From Paraflavitalea pollutisoli (GTDB lineage: Bacteria > Bacteroidota > Bacteroidia > Chitinophagales > Chitinophagaceae), in NCBI RefSeq assembly GCF_029360705.1, contig NZ_JARKMX010000003.1:248001-312000 (forward strand): a stretch of 64,000 nucleotides of DNA, read 5' to 3'. The notes beneath the pieces were generated by a model. It saw nothing but the letters and a program-made list of their open reading frames with translations, was not told the origin of the DNA and did no database searches. Both the position numbers and the translations under genes were made by a program. Positions 16,762-26,408 of the stretch are shown here, in pieces (position 1 is the first letter of the stretch; each line of letters starts with the position of its first letter).

Positions 16762-17366
16762 TGGGAATATCAGAAAGAAGAATACGGCAAAAAGAGGAAG
16801 TAAGGAATAATATTCTGGCTACTGCCTGGCAGATCGTACGGGAAGAGGGGTGGCAGGCGCTATCGATCCGCAAGATTGCCGATGCCATAGAATACAGTGT
16901 ACCAGTGGTGTATGACCATTTTGTGAACAAGGAATGTATTCTGTTGGAGTTTGCCCGTGAAGGATTTTGCCTGCTGGGGCGCAAAATGGCGCAAGCCAAA
17001 GGCAAGCACGCCGATCCGGCAGCACAGCTCAGGGCCATGGCAGATGCCTATTGGAATTTTGCATTCAAGAACAAAGAATACTACCAGGTCATGTTCAACC
17101 TGGGCATACCCTGTGCAGAAGCAGAAGCCTGTACCTGCCTGCCCGAGAAGATCAACTTCCGGACACTGGTGGGCGAATCGATCGGAGAGATCATGACCAA
17201 CAGCAAACGAACAGACATTAGTGTATGCATGAAAAGCCATACGTTCTGGTCGGTGATACATGGTCTTATCTCCATCAAAATGATGCGTACCTCCGATATG
17301 CACGATGATTTGAACAAGCTGGTGATGGAAGATGCAATAGAAGGTTTCATTAAGAACCTCACCTGA
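16761..17366 (+). CDS. TetR-family repressor next to an RND efflux operon
   Basis: 201 residues from the ATG at 16761 (MGISERRIRQKEEV). The N-terminal TetR helix-turn-helix reads ILATAWQIVREEGWQALSIRKIADAIEYSVPVVYDHFVNKE. The C-terminal ligand domain is TetR_C-like, with a Cys pair in the segment AEACTCLP. It lies 367 bp upstream of the adaptor gene of a drug-efflux operon on the same strand, so it probably represses that operon as well as itself, releasing DNA when a toxic ligand binds. Confidence 0.9.
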   Translation: MGISERRIRQKEEVRNNILATAWQIVREEGWQALSIRKIADAIEYSVPVVYDHFVNKECILLEFAREGFCLLGRKMAQAKGKHADPAAQLRAMADAYWNFAFKNKEYYQVMFNLGIPCAEAEACTCLPEKINFRTLVGESIGEIMTNSKRTDISVCMKSHTFWSVIHGLISIKMMRTSDMHDDLNKLVMEDAIEGFIKNLT

Positions 17367-17409
17367 GGCGATTGCGAATCCTAACTTGTCCAGTGGATAA
17401 AAAAGACAC

Positions 17410-17450
17410 TAATTAATTTAGTGCTTCGTAACTAATTTAATTAGCTTTGT
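17410..17450 (+). promoter_or_regulatory. RND operon promoter and operator-like inverted repeat
   Basis: CTAATTAATTTAGT (17410-17423) and ACTAATTTAATTAG (17432-17445) are inverted with 13 of 14 positions matching. TAGCTTTG (17443-17450) is an exact -7 element. A protein bound here would block transcription; the sequence differs from the TetR palindrome except for CTAA/TTAG cores. Confidence 0.6.
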
Positions 17451-17527
17451 TGCCGCTGTTTAATATATAAGATGGGCGTGTCATGAAAGCGCCGGGATAA
17501 ACAGTTTTTAGAAAGGGAAAGATAGCC

Positions 17528-17590
17528 ATGAAACAACAGATCCTCCTGCGTTGCCAGTTCACCGCGATTTGTCTGTTTCCGTTCCATTAG
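17528..17590 (+). CDS. Possible 20-residue leader peptide
   Basis: A 20-codon frame (MKQQILLRCQF through LFPFH) preceded by the purine-rich GGGAAAGATAG. It looks like the start of a signal peptide without a mature part. It lies in the RND operon leader, where it could be a translated regulatory peptide or a chance or decayed frame. Confidence 0.3.
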   Translation: MKQQILLRCQFTAICLFPFH

Positions 17591-17733
17591 TTCGTCTTAA
17601 CTACAAAGTATTGATTATCCTGCCCGACTGATAGAAACTCATGTCGATTGCCATGCTTTTGCCATAAGCACTTGCTAAATTCTGACCGTAAATATAAACC
17701 GGTGGGCCTGGAGCCTGCCGCAAACAACCTGTT

Positions 17734-18963
17734 ATGCAATACACAAAGATGAATACAAGACCAAACAAATCACAAGCTGCTGCTGGCACAGCGCTGCATC
17801 CCTGGGGTGCTCCGATACGCCAGCTGATCCTGGGCGTTGCCGTAACTATTCTATTATATAGCTGCGGATCTTCCGCCGCGCCCGCTGGATATGGAGCAAT
17901 GCCTCCTCCCAATTTACAGGTACTGGCCGTAACAACAACGCCGGCTACTACACACAAAGAATATTCAGCCTCCCTCGAAGGACGGGTGAACGTAGAGATA
18001 CGCCCGCAGGTAGAAGGGTACCTCGAGAAGATCTACGTCGATGAAGGCGCTTTTGTAAAGGCCGGTCAGCCCCTCTTTAAGATCAATGACCGCCCCTACA
18101 ACGAGCAACTGAACAGTGCCCAGTCGAGCGTATCGGCTGCACAGGCCAACGTCGCGAAAGCACAGGTAGAGGTAGACCGCCTGGTACCGTTGGTAGACAA
18201 CAAGGTGATCTCTGAAGTACAATTGAAAACAGCCCGTGCTGTACTCGATGCTGCCAAAGCAGCGGAAGAGCAGGCCAAAGCCGCTGTAGGCAATGCCCGC
18301 ATCAATGTAGGCTATACCTATATCACGGCGCCCGTGAGTGGCTATATCGGCCGCATCCCTTACAAAACCGGAAGCTTGGTGGGTAAAGGTGAAAACATGC
18401 CCCTGACAGTATTGTCCGATATCAACGAAGTGTACGCTTACTTCTCCATGAGCGAGCCCGACTTCATTGCTTTCAAACAACAGTTCGAAGGTGCTACCAT
18501 CGAAGAGAAGGTAAAGAAAGTGCCCCCGGTCGAATTGCTGCTGGCCGATAACAGTGTGTATGCACAAACAGGCCGCATCAGCTCCATCGATGGACAGTTT
18601 GACCGTACCACCGGTTCCATCAGCTTCCGCGCCACCTTCCCCAACACCGGCGGTACCCTCCGCTCTGGTAACACCGGTAAGGTGCGTATTCCGCAACAAC
18701 TGGCAGATGTACTGGTAGTACCACAGGAAGCGACCTTCGAAATTCAGGACAAGGTGTTCGTATTTGCCCTGGGCGATAGCAACAAGGTAGCCAGCAAGCC
18801 GATCACGGTTACGGGTAAAACAGCCGCCTGGTATTATGTATCAGCTGGTCTGAAGCCCGGCGAAAAGATCGTATACTCTGGTGTTGGTAACCTGCAGGAT
18901 GGTATGGTCATCGTACCCAAGCCTATCTCGGCAGACAGCTTGTTGAAGGCTAAACCACTTTAA
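17734..18963 (+). CDS. RND efflux periplasmic adaptor (membrane fusion) lipoprotein
   Basis: 409 residues. A hydrophobic stretch followed by LLYSCGSS marks a lipoprotein signal with the lipidated Cys, anchoring the protein in the inner membrane. The order is lipoyl half (VEIRPQVEGYLEKIYVDEGAFVKAGQPLFKI), a long alpha-helical hairpin rich in Ala and Gln, lipoyl half (TYITAPVSGYIGRI), beta-barrel and membrane-proximal domain, as in AcrA. It bridges the pump encoded next to the TolC-like channel. A second in-frame ATG at 17749 is an alternative start. Confidence 0.93.
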   Translation: MQYTKMNTRPNKSQAAAGTALHPWGAPIRQLILGVAVTILLYSCGSSAAPAGYGAMPPPNLQVLAVTTTPATTHKEYSASLEGRVNVEIRPQVEGYLEKIYVDEGAFVKAGQPLFKINDRPYNEQLNSAQSSVSAAQANVAKAQVEVDRLVPLVDNKVISEVQLKTARAVLDAAKAAEEQAKAAVGNARINVGYTYITAPVSGYIGRIPYKTGSLVGKGENMPLTVLSDINEVYAYFSMSEPDFIAFKQQFEGATIEEKVKKVPPVELLLADNSVYAQTGRISSIDGQFDRTTGSISFRATFPNTGGTLRSGNTGKVRIPQQLADVLVVPQEATFEIQDKVFVFALGDSNKVASKPITVTGKTAAWYYVSAGLKPGEKIVYSGVGNLQDGMVIVPKPISADSLLKAKPL

Positions 18964-19074
18964 TCAATCTATAGAAGTACACGGTTACGTGGCCCGTCCC
19001 GTACCCGTGGCTGGTAAGTTGGACTATTGATTTCTTATTGATGAATTCTGTAACTGAATTCAAATACAATTCCC

Positions 19075-22000
19075 ATGCTTAAAAAAAAATTCATTGAAAG
19101 GCCGGTATTATCAACGGTCATATCGATCATATTGCTGCTGTTGGGTGGCTTGTCACTGTACACATTGCCAGTGACCCTGTTTCCCGACATCGCGCCGCCC
19201 AGCGTACAGGTTACTGCACTGTACCCAGGTGCGAACGCCGAAGTAGTAGCACGCTCCGTAGCGACCCCGCTCGAAGAAGCCATCAACGGGGTGGAGAACA
19301 TGACTTATATGACCTCCAACTCGAGTAACGACGGTAGTATGACACTCACCGTATTCTTCAAGCAGGGCACCGACCCCGATATCGCTTCGGTAAACGTACA
19401 GAACCGCGTATCGAAAGCGGTCAACCAGGTGCCTTCCGAAGTCGTGCAGGCGGGTATCTCTACCCAAAAAGTACAGAACAGTATCATCATGTTTGTGGCC
19501 CTGTCGAGTGAAGACAGCACGCAATACAATGAGCTGTTCCTGGAAAACTATATCAAGATCAACCTGATCCCGCAGGTACAGCGGGTTCCCGGTGTGGGCC
19601 AGGCCCTCGTATTCGGTACCAAGGATTACTCCATGCGTATCTGGCTGCGCCCCGATCGCCTCATTGCCAACAACCTGTCACCACAGGATGTACTCAACGC
19701 CATCCGCGACCAGAACCTGGAAGCAGCGCCCGGTCGTTTGGGTCAAAGCAGTGCCGAGACCTTCGAGTATGTCTTGAAGTACAAAGGCAAGCTGAGCCAG
19801 AACGAAGACTATGAGAATTTCGTGATCAAGGCCAACAATGATGGATCGATGCTGAAGCTGAAAGATGTGGCCCGTATCGAGTTCGGTTCTTATACTTATT
19901 CCAGTAACAGCCGTATGGATGGTAAACCGGTATCTGGTTTTGCCGTGTTCCAAACAGCTGGTTCTAATGCCAACGATATCCTCACGATCATCGAGCAGCA
20001 GCTGAAGGACTTTGAAAAGACGCTGCCCAAAGGCGTGAAGACGACGGTGATGTACAACTCCAAGGAGTTCCTGGATGCTTCTATCCACCAGGTAACCGAG
20101 ACCCTGGTCATCGCCTTCATTCTCGTGTTCCTGGTGGTGTACATCTTCCTGCAGGATTTCCGGAGTACTTTGATCCCGGCCATTGCGGTGCCGGTAGCGA
20201 TCATCGGTACCTTCTTCTTCATGCAGTTGTTTGGTTTTACGCTGAACCTGCTTACGCTCTTCGCCCTCGTACTGGCCATCGGTATCGTGGTGGATGACGC
20301 CATCGTGGTGGTGGAAGCGGTACACTCCAAAATGGAACGTACCAACCTGCCGGCCCGAACGGCGACCGTACAGTCGATGAACGAAATTTCCGGTGCCATC
20401 ATTTCGATCACGCTGGTAATGGCCGCGGTATTTATTCCCGTAGGCTTCATGCAAGGCCCGGCCGGTGTGTTCTATCGCCAGTTTGCCTTTACCCTGGCTG
20501 TGGCGATCCTGATCTCCGCGCTCAACGCCTTGACGCTGAGTCCTGCCTTGTGTGCCCTGTTTCTCAAGAGCCCACATGGTGAAGAAGGACATGGCAAGCG
20601 CAAAGGATTTGGTGCCCGTTTCTTTGGCGCCTTCAATGCAGGCTTTACATCGGTTACCAATCGTTACGTCAAGAGCTTACAGTTCCTGATCAAAAATAAA
20701 TGGGTGCCCATCAGTGCCCTCGTACTCATCAGTGCGATCACCTTCTACCTCGTCAAGCAATCGCCAACCGGCTTTATTCCTGACGAAGACCAGGGCTTCG
20801 TACTGTATGCGGTGAACACCCCTCCCGGTAGCTCACTCGATCGTACGCAACATGCTACCAAGGCCATCGAAGGTATCATTGCCAAAGAAGAAGCCGCCAA
20901 TCACCACTATGTGATCAATGGTCTTAACTTCATCAGCAATGCGAATGCTTCGCCTTATGCAGCTGGTTTCATCCGCTTGAAGGATTATAAAGACCGTGGT
21001 GCTGTGAAAGATGTGAACATGATCTCCAACGGTATCGCTGGTAAGGTAGGTGCCGTGGATGATGCGAAAGCCTTCTTCTTCAACTTCCCCACCGTACAGG
21101 GTTTTGGTAACGTGAGTGGTTTCGAATTCATGTTGCAGGACCGTAGCAACGGACCGCTGGATAAACTGGGCAATACTGCCTGGGGCTTTATCGGTGCCCT
21201 GATGCAAAGACCGGAGATCGCTTATGCGTTCACCACCTTTGCTACCGGCAACCCGCAATTCATGATCGAAGTGGATAATATAAAGGCCAAGCAACTCGGT
21301 GTATCCATCACGGAACTGATGCAGACCATGCAGATCTACTTTGGTAGTAGCTATGTGTCCGACTTCAACCGTTTCGGTAAATACTACCGCGTGATGGCAC
21401 AGGCCGATCCTGCCTTCCGTACCGATGCAGGTTCGCTGAATGGTATCTATGTGAAGAACGATCAGGGTGAAATGGTGCCTGCAAGTACCCTGGTGCGCCT
21501 GAAACGTGTATATGGTCCAGAAACAGTAACCCGCAACAACCTCTTCAACGCGGTAACCATCAACGGTATTCCCAAGCCTGGCTACAGTACTGGCGACGCC
21601 ATCAAAGCGATCGAAGAAACAGCCAAGCAGGTATTGCCCCGTGGTTATGCTTATGAGTGGACAGGGGTTACCCGTGAAGAGATCAAGACCGGTGGTCAAA
21701 CCGGTTTCATCTTCCTGTTGAGTATCATCTTCGTGTACTTCCTGCTGGCAGCGCAATACGAAAGTTATATCCTGCCGCTGGCCATCATCCTCACCATCCC
21801 AACAGGGGTACTGGGCGTATATGCCTTCATCGGCTGGGCAGGTATCGAAGCGAACATTTATGTTCAGATCGGCTTGATCATGTTGATCGGTCTGCTCGCG
21901 AAGAACGCGATCCTGATCGTGGAGTACGCGGTGCAACGTCGCCGGGCAGGTATGGGCCTCATCGAGTCGGCCCTGGAAGGTTCCAGGTTGCGTTTACGCC

Positions 22001-22230
22001 CGATCCTGATGACCTCCTTCGCCTTCATCGTAGGTCTGTTGCCTTTGATCTGGACGCATGGTGCCTCTGCAAAAGGTAACGCCTCGATCGGTACCAGTGC
22101 AGTAGGTGGTATGTTGACCGGTGTAGTACTTGGTGTGTTCATCATACCTGTACTGTATGTGATCTTCCAGTACCTGCAGGAGAAAGTAACGGGCAGAACC
22201 GGACCCAGAGAGATCAGCTTAAGCGAATAA
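19075..22230 (+). CDS. RND multidrug efflux pump (AcrB-like, HAE1 family)
   Basis: 1051 residues, the normal length. N-terminal MLKKKFIERPVLSTVI starts the first membrane helix; twelve helices and two large periplasmic loops follow. D407 and D408 (VVDDAIVVVE) and K943 (GLLAKNAILIVEYAV) match the proton-relay residues of AcrB. The pump exports hydrophobic drugs or toxins from the periplasm by proton exchange. It is the second gene of adaptor-pump-channel, 111 bp after the adaptor. The third to fifth codons form an uninterrupted run of nine A (19081-19089), a potential slippage site. Confidence 0.96.
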   Translation: MLKKKFIERPVLSTVISIILLLLGGLSLYTLPVTLFPDIAPPSVQVTALYPGANAEVVARSVATPLEEAINGVENMTYMTSNSSNDGSMTLTVFFKQGTDPDIASVNVQNRVSKAVNQVPSEVVQAGISTQKVQNSIIMFVALSSEDSTQYNELFLENYIKINLIPQVQRVPGVGQALVFGTKDYSMRIWLRPDRLIANNLSPQDVLNAIRDQNLEAAPGRLGQSSAETFEYVLKYKGKLSQNEDYENFVIKANNDGSMLKLKDVARIEFGSYTYSSNSRMDGKPVSGFAVFQTAGSNANDILTIIEQQLKDFEKTLPKGVKTTVMYNSKEFLDASIHQVTETLVIAFILVFLVVYIFLQDFRSTLIPAIAVPVAIIGTFFFMQLFGFTLNLLTLFALVLAIGIVVDDAIVVVEAVHSKMERTNLPARTATVQSMNEISGAIISITLVMAAVFIPVGFMQGPAGVFYRQFAFTLAVAILISALNALTLSPALCALFLKSPHGEEGHGKRKGFGARFFGAFNAGFTSVTNRYVKSLQFLIKNKWVPISALVLISAITFYLVKQSPTGFIPDEDQGFVLYAVNTPPGSSLDRTQHATKAIEGIIAKEEAANHHYVINGLNFISNANASPYAAGFIRLKDYKDRGAVKDVNMISNGIAGKVGAVDDAKAFFFNFPTVQGFGNVSGFEFMLQDRSNGPLDKLGNTAWGFIGALMQRPEIAYAFTTFATGNPQFMIEVDNIKAKQLGVSITELMQTMQIYFGSSYVSDFNRFGKYYRVMAQADPAFRTDAGSLNGIYVKNDQGEMVPASTLVRLKRVYGPETVTRNNLFNAVTINGIPKPGYSTGDAIKAIEETAKQVLPRGYAYEWTGVTREEIKTGGQTGFIFLLSIIFVYFLLAAQYESYILPLAIILTIPTGVLGVYAFIGWAGIEANIYVQIGLIMLIGLLAKNAILIVEYAVQRRRAGMGLIESALEGSRLRLRPILMTSFAFIVGLLPLIWTHGASAKGNASIGTSAVGGMLTGVVLGVFIIPVLYVIFQYLQEKVTGRTGPREISLSE

Positions 22231-22250
22231 TAACCCAAGCAACGTATAAT

Positions 22251-22275
22251 ACCCGGCAGGTAGATCCTGCCGGGT
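22251..22275 (+). other. Intercistronic hairpin between pump and channel genes
   Basis: ACCCGGCAGG (22251-22260), loop TAGAT, CCTGCCGGGT (22266-22275): a perfect 10-bp stem without a T run. It may act as a processing or mRNA-stability element rather than a terminator. Confidence 0.6.
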
Positions 22276-22310
22276 TATCATAAACACTGAAGAATTAAAC
22301 CGGATATAGC

Positions 22311-23726
22311 ATGCAACACAAGCATATTCATTTTTACACGATAGCACTGGCCGTACTGTTGCTGGCTGGCTGTAAGGTAGGTAAGGACTATCAACGTCCT
22401 GAAGTAGCCTTGCCGCAGCAGTTCAACGGGCAGAGTTTTGCAGATACCAGCAGTATTGCCGACCTGGCCTGGAAAGATTTCTTTACCGATCCCGTTTTAC
22501 AGGGGCTCATTGGCAAGGGTATTACTTACAATAATGACCTGCTGATAGCGATCAAGCGCCTCGATATTGCACAAGCACAGGTAAAGCAGGCCAAGCTGCT
22601 GCAATTGCCGGAAGTAAACCTGTCGGCAACCGGACAGATCAACCGGCCTTCCGACAACAGTTTGAACGGGCTGAGTACAAAGACCTTCCTCAAACAAAGT
22701 TATTTGGAAAACTACCAGGTGTTAGCGAACATTTCCTGGGAAGCAGATATCTGGGGTAAGATCCGCCGGCAGAAAGAAACCGTGCTGGCGCAATACCTGC
22801 AAACACAGGAAGCTGCCAGGGCCGTACAAACGCAGGTGGTAACGAGCATTGCCCAGGGATATTACAACCTGCTGATGCTCGACCGTCAACTGGTCATTGC
22901 CCGCAACAATCTGGCGCTGAACGATACGTTTGTCAACGTAACGCGGATACTGCGTGATGGTGGTGTGGTGACCACACTGGCCGTGAACCAGGCCGAGGCG
23001 CAGAAAAAAACAACGCAATTGCTCATTCCTCAACTGGAGCAGGATATCGCTTTGCAGGAAAACGCCTTACAGGTGTTGACGGGGCAGCTGCCAGGCACCA
23101 TTGCGCGCACTTCCACTTTGCACGATATCGCTTTACCGGGAACGCTGTCTACAGGCTTACCGGTAGCGATGGTGAGCAGACGGCCGGATGTTCGCACCAA
23201 TGAAATGGCCCTGGTGGTCGCCAATGCACAGGTAGGTATCGCGCAAGCCAATATGTATCCCGCATTGAGCATCACTGCTGGCGGTGGCCTGGAAACCTTT
23301 ACAGCCAGCAACTGGTTCAATATTCCGGGTTCACTGTTTGGTTTGGCTGCCGGTACGATCGCGCAACCCCTCTTCCGCAAGAAGGCGCTGAAAACGCAGT
23401 TTGAAGTAGCCAAAATCGAACGGGAGCAGGCAGTGATCCAGTTCCGTCAATCAGTATTGCAGGCAACCAGCGAAGTGAGCAATGCCCTGGTGCAGGTAGA
23501 CAAACTGAAGGAGCAGCGCGTGTTGGCAGGCGACCAGGTGGATACCTTGAAGCTGGCCGTAGGCAATGCACAACTGCTGTTCAAAAGTGACCTGGCCAAT
23601 TACCTGGAGGTGATCACTGCGCAAAGCAATGCCTTACAGGCAGAACTGAACCTCGCAGCGATCCAGCGCAGCCAGCTGGGCGCCGTGGTAGAACTGTACC
23701 GCTCCCTGGGCGGTGGTTGGAAGTAA
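22311..23726 (+). CDS. Outer-membrane efflux channel lipoprotein (TolC/OprM, NodT type)
   Basis: 471 residues. The signal ends in LLLAGCKVGKDY, with the lipidated Cys, as in OprM-type channels. Two repeats of the outer membrane efflux protein domain follow, with the conserved W-x-D-F-F-DP start (AWKDFFTDP) and ISWEADIWGKIRR, plus SRRPDVRTNE, characteristic of the NodT subfamily. Three monomers form the outer-membrane channel for the preceding adaptor and pump. A very strong terminator follows. Confidence 0.94.
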   Translation: MQHKHIHFYTIALAVLLLAGCKVGKDYQRPEVALPQQFNGQSFADTSSIADLAWKDFFTDPVLQGLIGKGITYNNDLLIAIKRLDIAQAQVKQAKLLQLPEVNLSATGQINRPSDNSLNGLSTKTFLKQSYLENYQVLANISWEADIWGKIRRQKETVLAQYLQTQEAARAVQTQVVTSIAQGYYNLLMLDRQLVIARNNLALNDTFVNVTRILRDGGVVTTLAVNQAEAQKKTTQLLIPQLEQDIALQENALQVLTGQLPGTIARTSTLHDIALPGTLSTGLPVAMVSRRPDVRTNEMALVVANAQVGIAQANMYPALSITAGGGLETFTASNWFNIPGSLFGLAAGTIAQPLFRKKALKTQFEVAKIEREQAVIQFRQSVLQATSEVSNALVQVDKLKEQRVLAGDQVDTLKLAVGNAQLLFKSDLANYLEVITAQSNALQAELNLAAIQRSQLGAVVELYRSLGGGWK

Positions 23727-23747
23727 GTGAAATAGCCGTGAAATAAC

Positions 23748-23787
23748 AAATGGGCCACCCGGTAGTTACCGGAGTGGCCCATTTTTT
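23748..23787 (+). terminator. Terminator of the RND efflux operon
   Basis: AAATGGGCCAC (23748-23758) pairs with GTGGCCCATTT (23774-23784), with a second inner stem CCGGTA/TACCGG and a T run. The outer A run also allows termination from the other strand. Confidence 0.95.
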
Positions 23788-24020
23788 GTTATGCAAAGCC
23801 TACGCTACTTTTTTAATTATTCCAGGTGTCGCGTTATTTCATTCTATTGCTGTGCCAGTTATGCAGGCAGGATATTGTCTATCCTCGTCTATAGTACCCC
23901 ATACGGGGAATCCCCTCAACGACCGATCGTAGATCATGTTACGCTTTTGGTGCTATCACGTCAATGATAGACGACCGTTCTATGCGTCCCGACCCCATCC
24001 TGAATTGGAACTAATTTAGT

Positions 24021-26405
24021 ATGAGCGCATCGACTAACAACCAAATGATCCGATATCTTGTACTGCTGCTATTGGGTATGACTGCCCAGATCAGCCAGGC
24101 ACAGCTGCATACCCTTTCCATTACGGTGGCAGACAGTGCGCAGTATGCAGTGGCCAATGCAACGATCAAGATTAATAAGCTGGAGCAATTCGTCGATTCG
24201 ACGGGCCATTATGCGACCAGCCTGCCGCCCGGCAAATACAGATTGTACTTCACCGCTGTTGGCCATACACCGGCCAGTTTTGTGTTCCACCTGCATTCCG
24301 ATACCGCTGTCAAAGTCATACTGTACCCCCGCGAAAGTTTACTGAACAACGTTATTGTCACCGCCCGTTCCACAGTACACCGCAACCAGATGAGTACACA
24401 GGCACTCAATATCAACCAGATCGAAAAACTTCCCGTGATACTCGGAGAAGTAGATCCGTTGAAGACCATCACGCTGTTGCCAGGTGTCAAGAATGGGGGA
24501 GAGGCCAGTGCTGGTCTATATGTGCGCGGCGGTGGGCCTGATCAGAACCTGGTTTTGCTCGATGGTAATCCCATCTACAATCCTAATCACCTCCTCGGCT
24601 TTTTCAGCATCTTCAATGGCGACGCACTCAGGAACATCGAAGTGATCAAGGGTGGCATACCAGCCGAGTACGGTGGCCGGCTCAGCAGTGTCATTGCTGT
24701 TGATACGCGGGAGGGTAACCGTGATAGCCTTCGGGTGAAAGGAGGCATTGGGTTGATCTCTTCCCGCCTGGCGGTGGAAGGACCCGTCGATAAAGGGAAA
24801 TCGTCTTTTCTCGTGAGTGCGCGGCGCACCTATATCGACCAGGTGGCCAAGCTGGTTGCTAAAGACAGTCTGGGTGACAATGGCTATTACTTTTACGATG
24901 TCAACGCCAAGGTCGACTTCCAGTTGAACAAGAACAATAGCCTGGGCATCAACTTTTACCTCGGCAAGGACAATTTTATGTTTGTCGATGAAGATGATGA
25001 TGGTCCTTCCCGGCGATTCAATGCCTTGTGGGGCAATACGATCCTGGGGCTTACCTGGAAGCAGCAACTGGGTAAGCGGCTTCGGCAGGAGCTGTCCATC
25101 GTGCGCAATGATTTTGATCTCGACAGCCGCATGATATACGGTGCCACCACCTATATCTATAGTTCGGGGCTAACCGACTACGGCGCCAAAAACGATTGGG
25201 TATACAGTCCGGGCAGGTGGCTGAAAATAAAAGCAGGCTGGCAATACACCTGGCACAATTTCCGGCCCGGTGCCGGTAATACTACTGCAGGCGTACAGGA
25301 TTTCAAGAACAATATACAGGATCAATTCGCCCATGAAGCTGCCGCTTACCTGAGTACAGACCTGAAGCTTACATCAGGCATCAGCGTTACCGCTGGTCTG
25401 CGGTACAGCTATTTCAACCAGGTAGGTCCTACTGCGTTTGTCAAATATGCACCTGATGGCGCACCCACCGGCGACAAAGAAAGCTACTCCCACGGACAAA
25501 GCATTGCCCGCTACCACTATCCTGAACCAAGGGTGGCTGCTTTATTCCGGTTGTCGCCCAGTTCAAGCATTAAATTATCATATACCCGTACGGTACAATA
25601 CCTGCACCTCGCCACCACCAGCGCCGCTACCTTCCCCGGTGATCTATGGATACCCGCCGGTAAAAATATTCAACCGGCGTTGGCCGAGCAGGCTGCGGCG
25701 GGTTATTCGAAGGATTGGAACAACGGCGCCTGGGAAATGAGTATCGAGACGTATTACAAGACCATGTCCAACCAGATCGAATTCAAGCCGGGCGCCCGGC
25801 TGCTGCTGAACCAAAACCTGGAAGGTGAAATGGTATTTGGTAAGGGAACAGCTTACGGGGTGGAATTGTTTCTGCAAAAAAAGACAGGTCGCCTGACCGG
25901 TTGGGTCGGCTACACATTGAGTCGCACTGAGCGGGAATTCCCCGACCTGAACGGGGGTAAACCATTTCCTTACCGATACGATCGTACGCACGACGGTAGC
26001 CTGGTGCTCAATTACAAGATCAGCCGGCAATGGGATGTGTCGGGCGTTTTTGTATATGGTACCGGCAATTCGTTGACGATGCCTTCAGGACGCTTTGCTT
26101 ACGGGGTGGGCTACAACCGCAATGAAAGGCAGCCGGTATTTACCAGTATCAATCACTACGACCAGATCAACGACTACCGGATGCCGGCTTATCATCGGCT
26201 GGATATCTCATTCACATATGTCCGCTGGCGCGAGCAGGAGAAGCGGTTCAGGAGTAGCTGGAATTTTGGCATTTACAATGTTTATAACCGTTATAATCCG
26301 TATTTTATTTACCTTGACGTGGAAGAGGAAACGCAGACCATACAGGGTAAAAAAGTGTTCCTGTTTCCCATCGTACCATCCGTTACCTGGAATTTTAAAT
26401 TCTGA
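24021..26405 (+). CDS. TonB-dependent receptor with carboxypeptidase-regulatory-like domain
   Basis: 794 residues. A signal peptide (hydrophobic core about residues 12-24, cut after SQA) is followed by a carboxypeptidase D regulatory-like beta-sandwich (to about residue 100), then a plug domain with VRGGGPDQNLVLLDGNPIYNPNH and GGIPAEYGGRLSSVI, and a 22-strand barrel ending in WNFKF with terminal Phe. It is an outer-membrane importer powered by TonB. The partner DUF4249 lipoprotein begins 3 bp after its stop; such pairs are common in Bacteroidota, with unknown substrates. ATG at 24045 is an alternative start. Confidence 0.93.
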   Translation: MSASTNNQMIRYLVLLLLGMTAQISQAQLHTLSITVADSAQYAVANATIKINKLEQFVDSTGHYATSLPPGKYRLYFTAVGHTPASFVFHLHSDTAVKVILYPRESLLNNVIVTARSTVHRNQMSTQALNINQIEKLPVILGEVDPLKTITLLPGVKNGGEASAGLYVRGGGPDQNLVLLDGNPIYNPNHLLGFFSIFNGDALRNIEVIKGGIPAEYGGRLSSVIAVDTREGNRDSLRVKGGIGLISSRLAVEGPVDKGKSSFLVSARRTYIDQVAKLVAKDSLGDNGYYFYDVNAKVDFQLNKNNSLGINFYLGKDNFMFVDEDDDGPSRRFNALWGNTILGLTWKQQLGKRLRQELSIVRNDFDLDSRMIYGATTYIYSSGLTDYGAKNDWVYSPGRWLKIKAGWQYTWHNFRPGAGNTTAGVQDFKNNIQDQFAHEAAAYLSTDLKLTSGISVTAGLRYSYFNQVGPTAFVKYAPDGAPTGDKESYSHGQSIARYHYPEPRVAALFRLSPSSSIKLSYTRTVQYLHLATTSAATFPGDLWIPAGKNIQPALAEQAAAGYSKDWNNGAWEMSIETYYKTMSNQIEFKPGARLLLNQNLEGEMVFGKGTAYGVELFLQKKTGRLTGWVGYTLSRTEREFPDLNGGKPFPYRYDRTHDGSLVLNYKISRQWDVSGVFVYGTGNSLTMPSGRFAYGVGYNRNERQPVFTSINHYDQINDYRMPAYHRLDISFTYVRWREQEKRFRSSWNFGIYNVYNRYNPYFIYLDVEEETQTIQGKKVFLFPIVPSVTWNFKF

Positions 26406-26408
26406 ACT

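Larger units (their letters stand above)
17367..17733. other. Leader region of the RND operon
   Basis: 367 bp holding an inverted repeat with a promoter (17410-17450), a 20-codon ORF at 17528-17590, and about 140 bp without a further feature before the adaptor start. If the promoter call is right, the 5' leader is about 275 nt, long for a simple operon. Confidence 0.55.

Noticed and set aside
19678-21936. Minus-strand frames of 304 and 367 codons opposite the RND pump
   Set aside because: Shadows of the high-confidence pump gene, rich in His and Arg with no recognisable domain.
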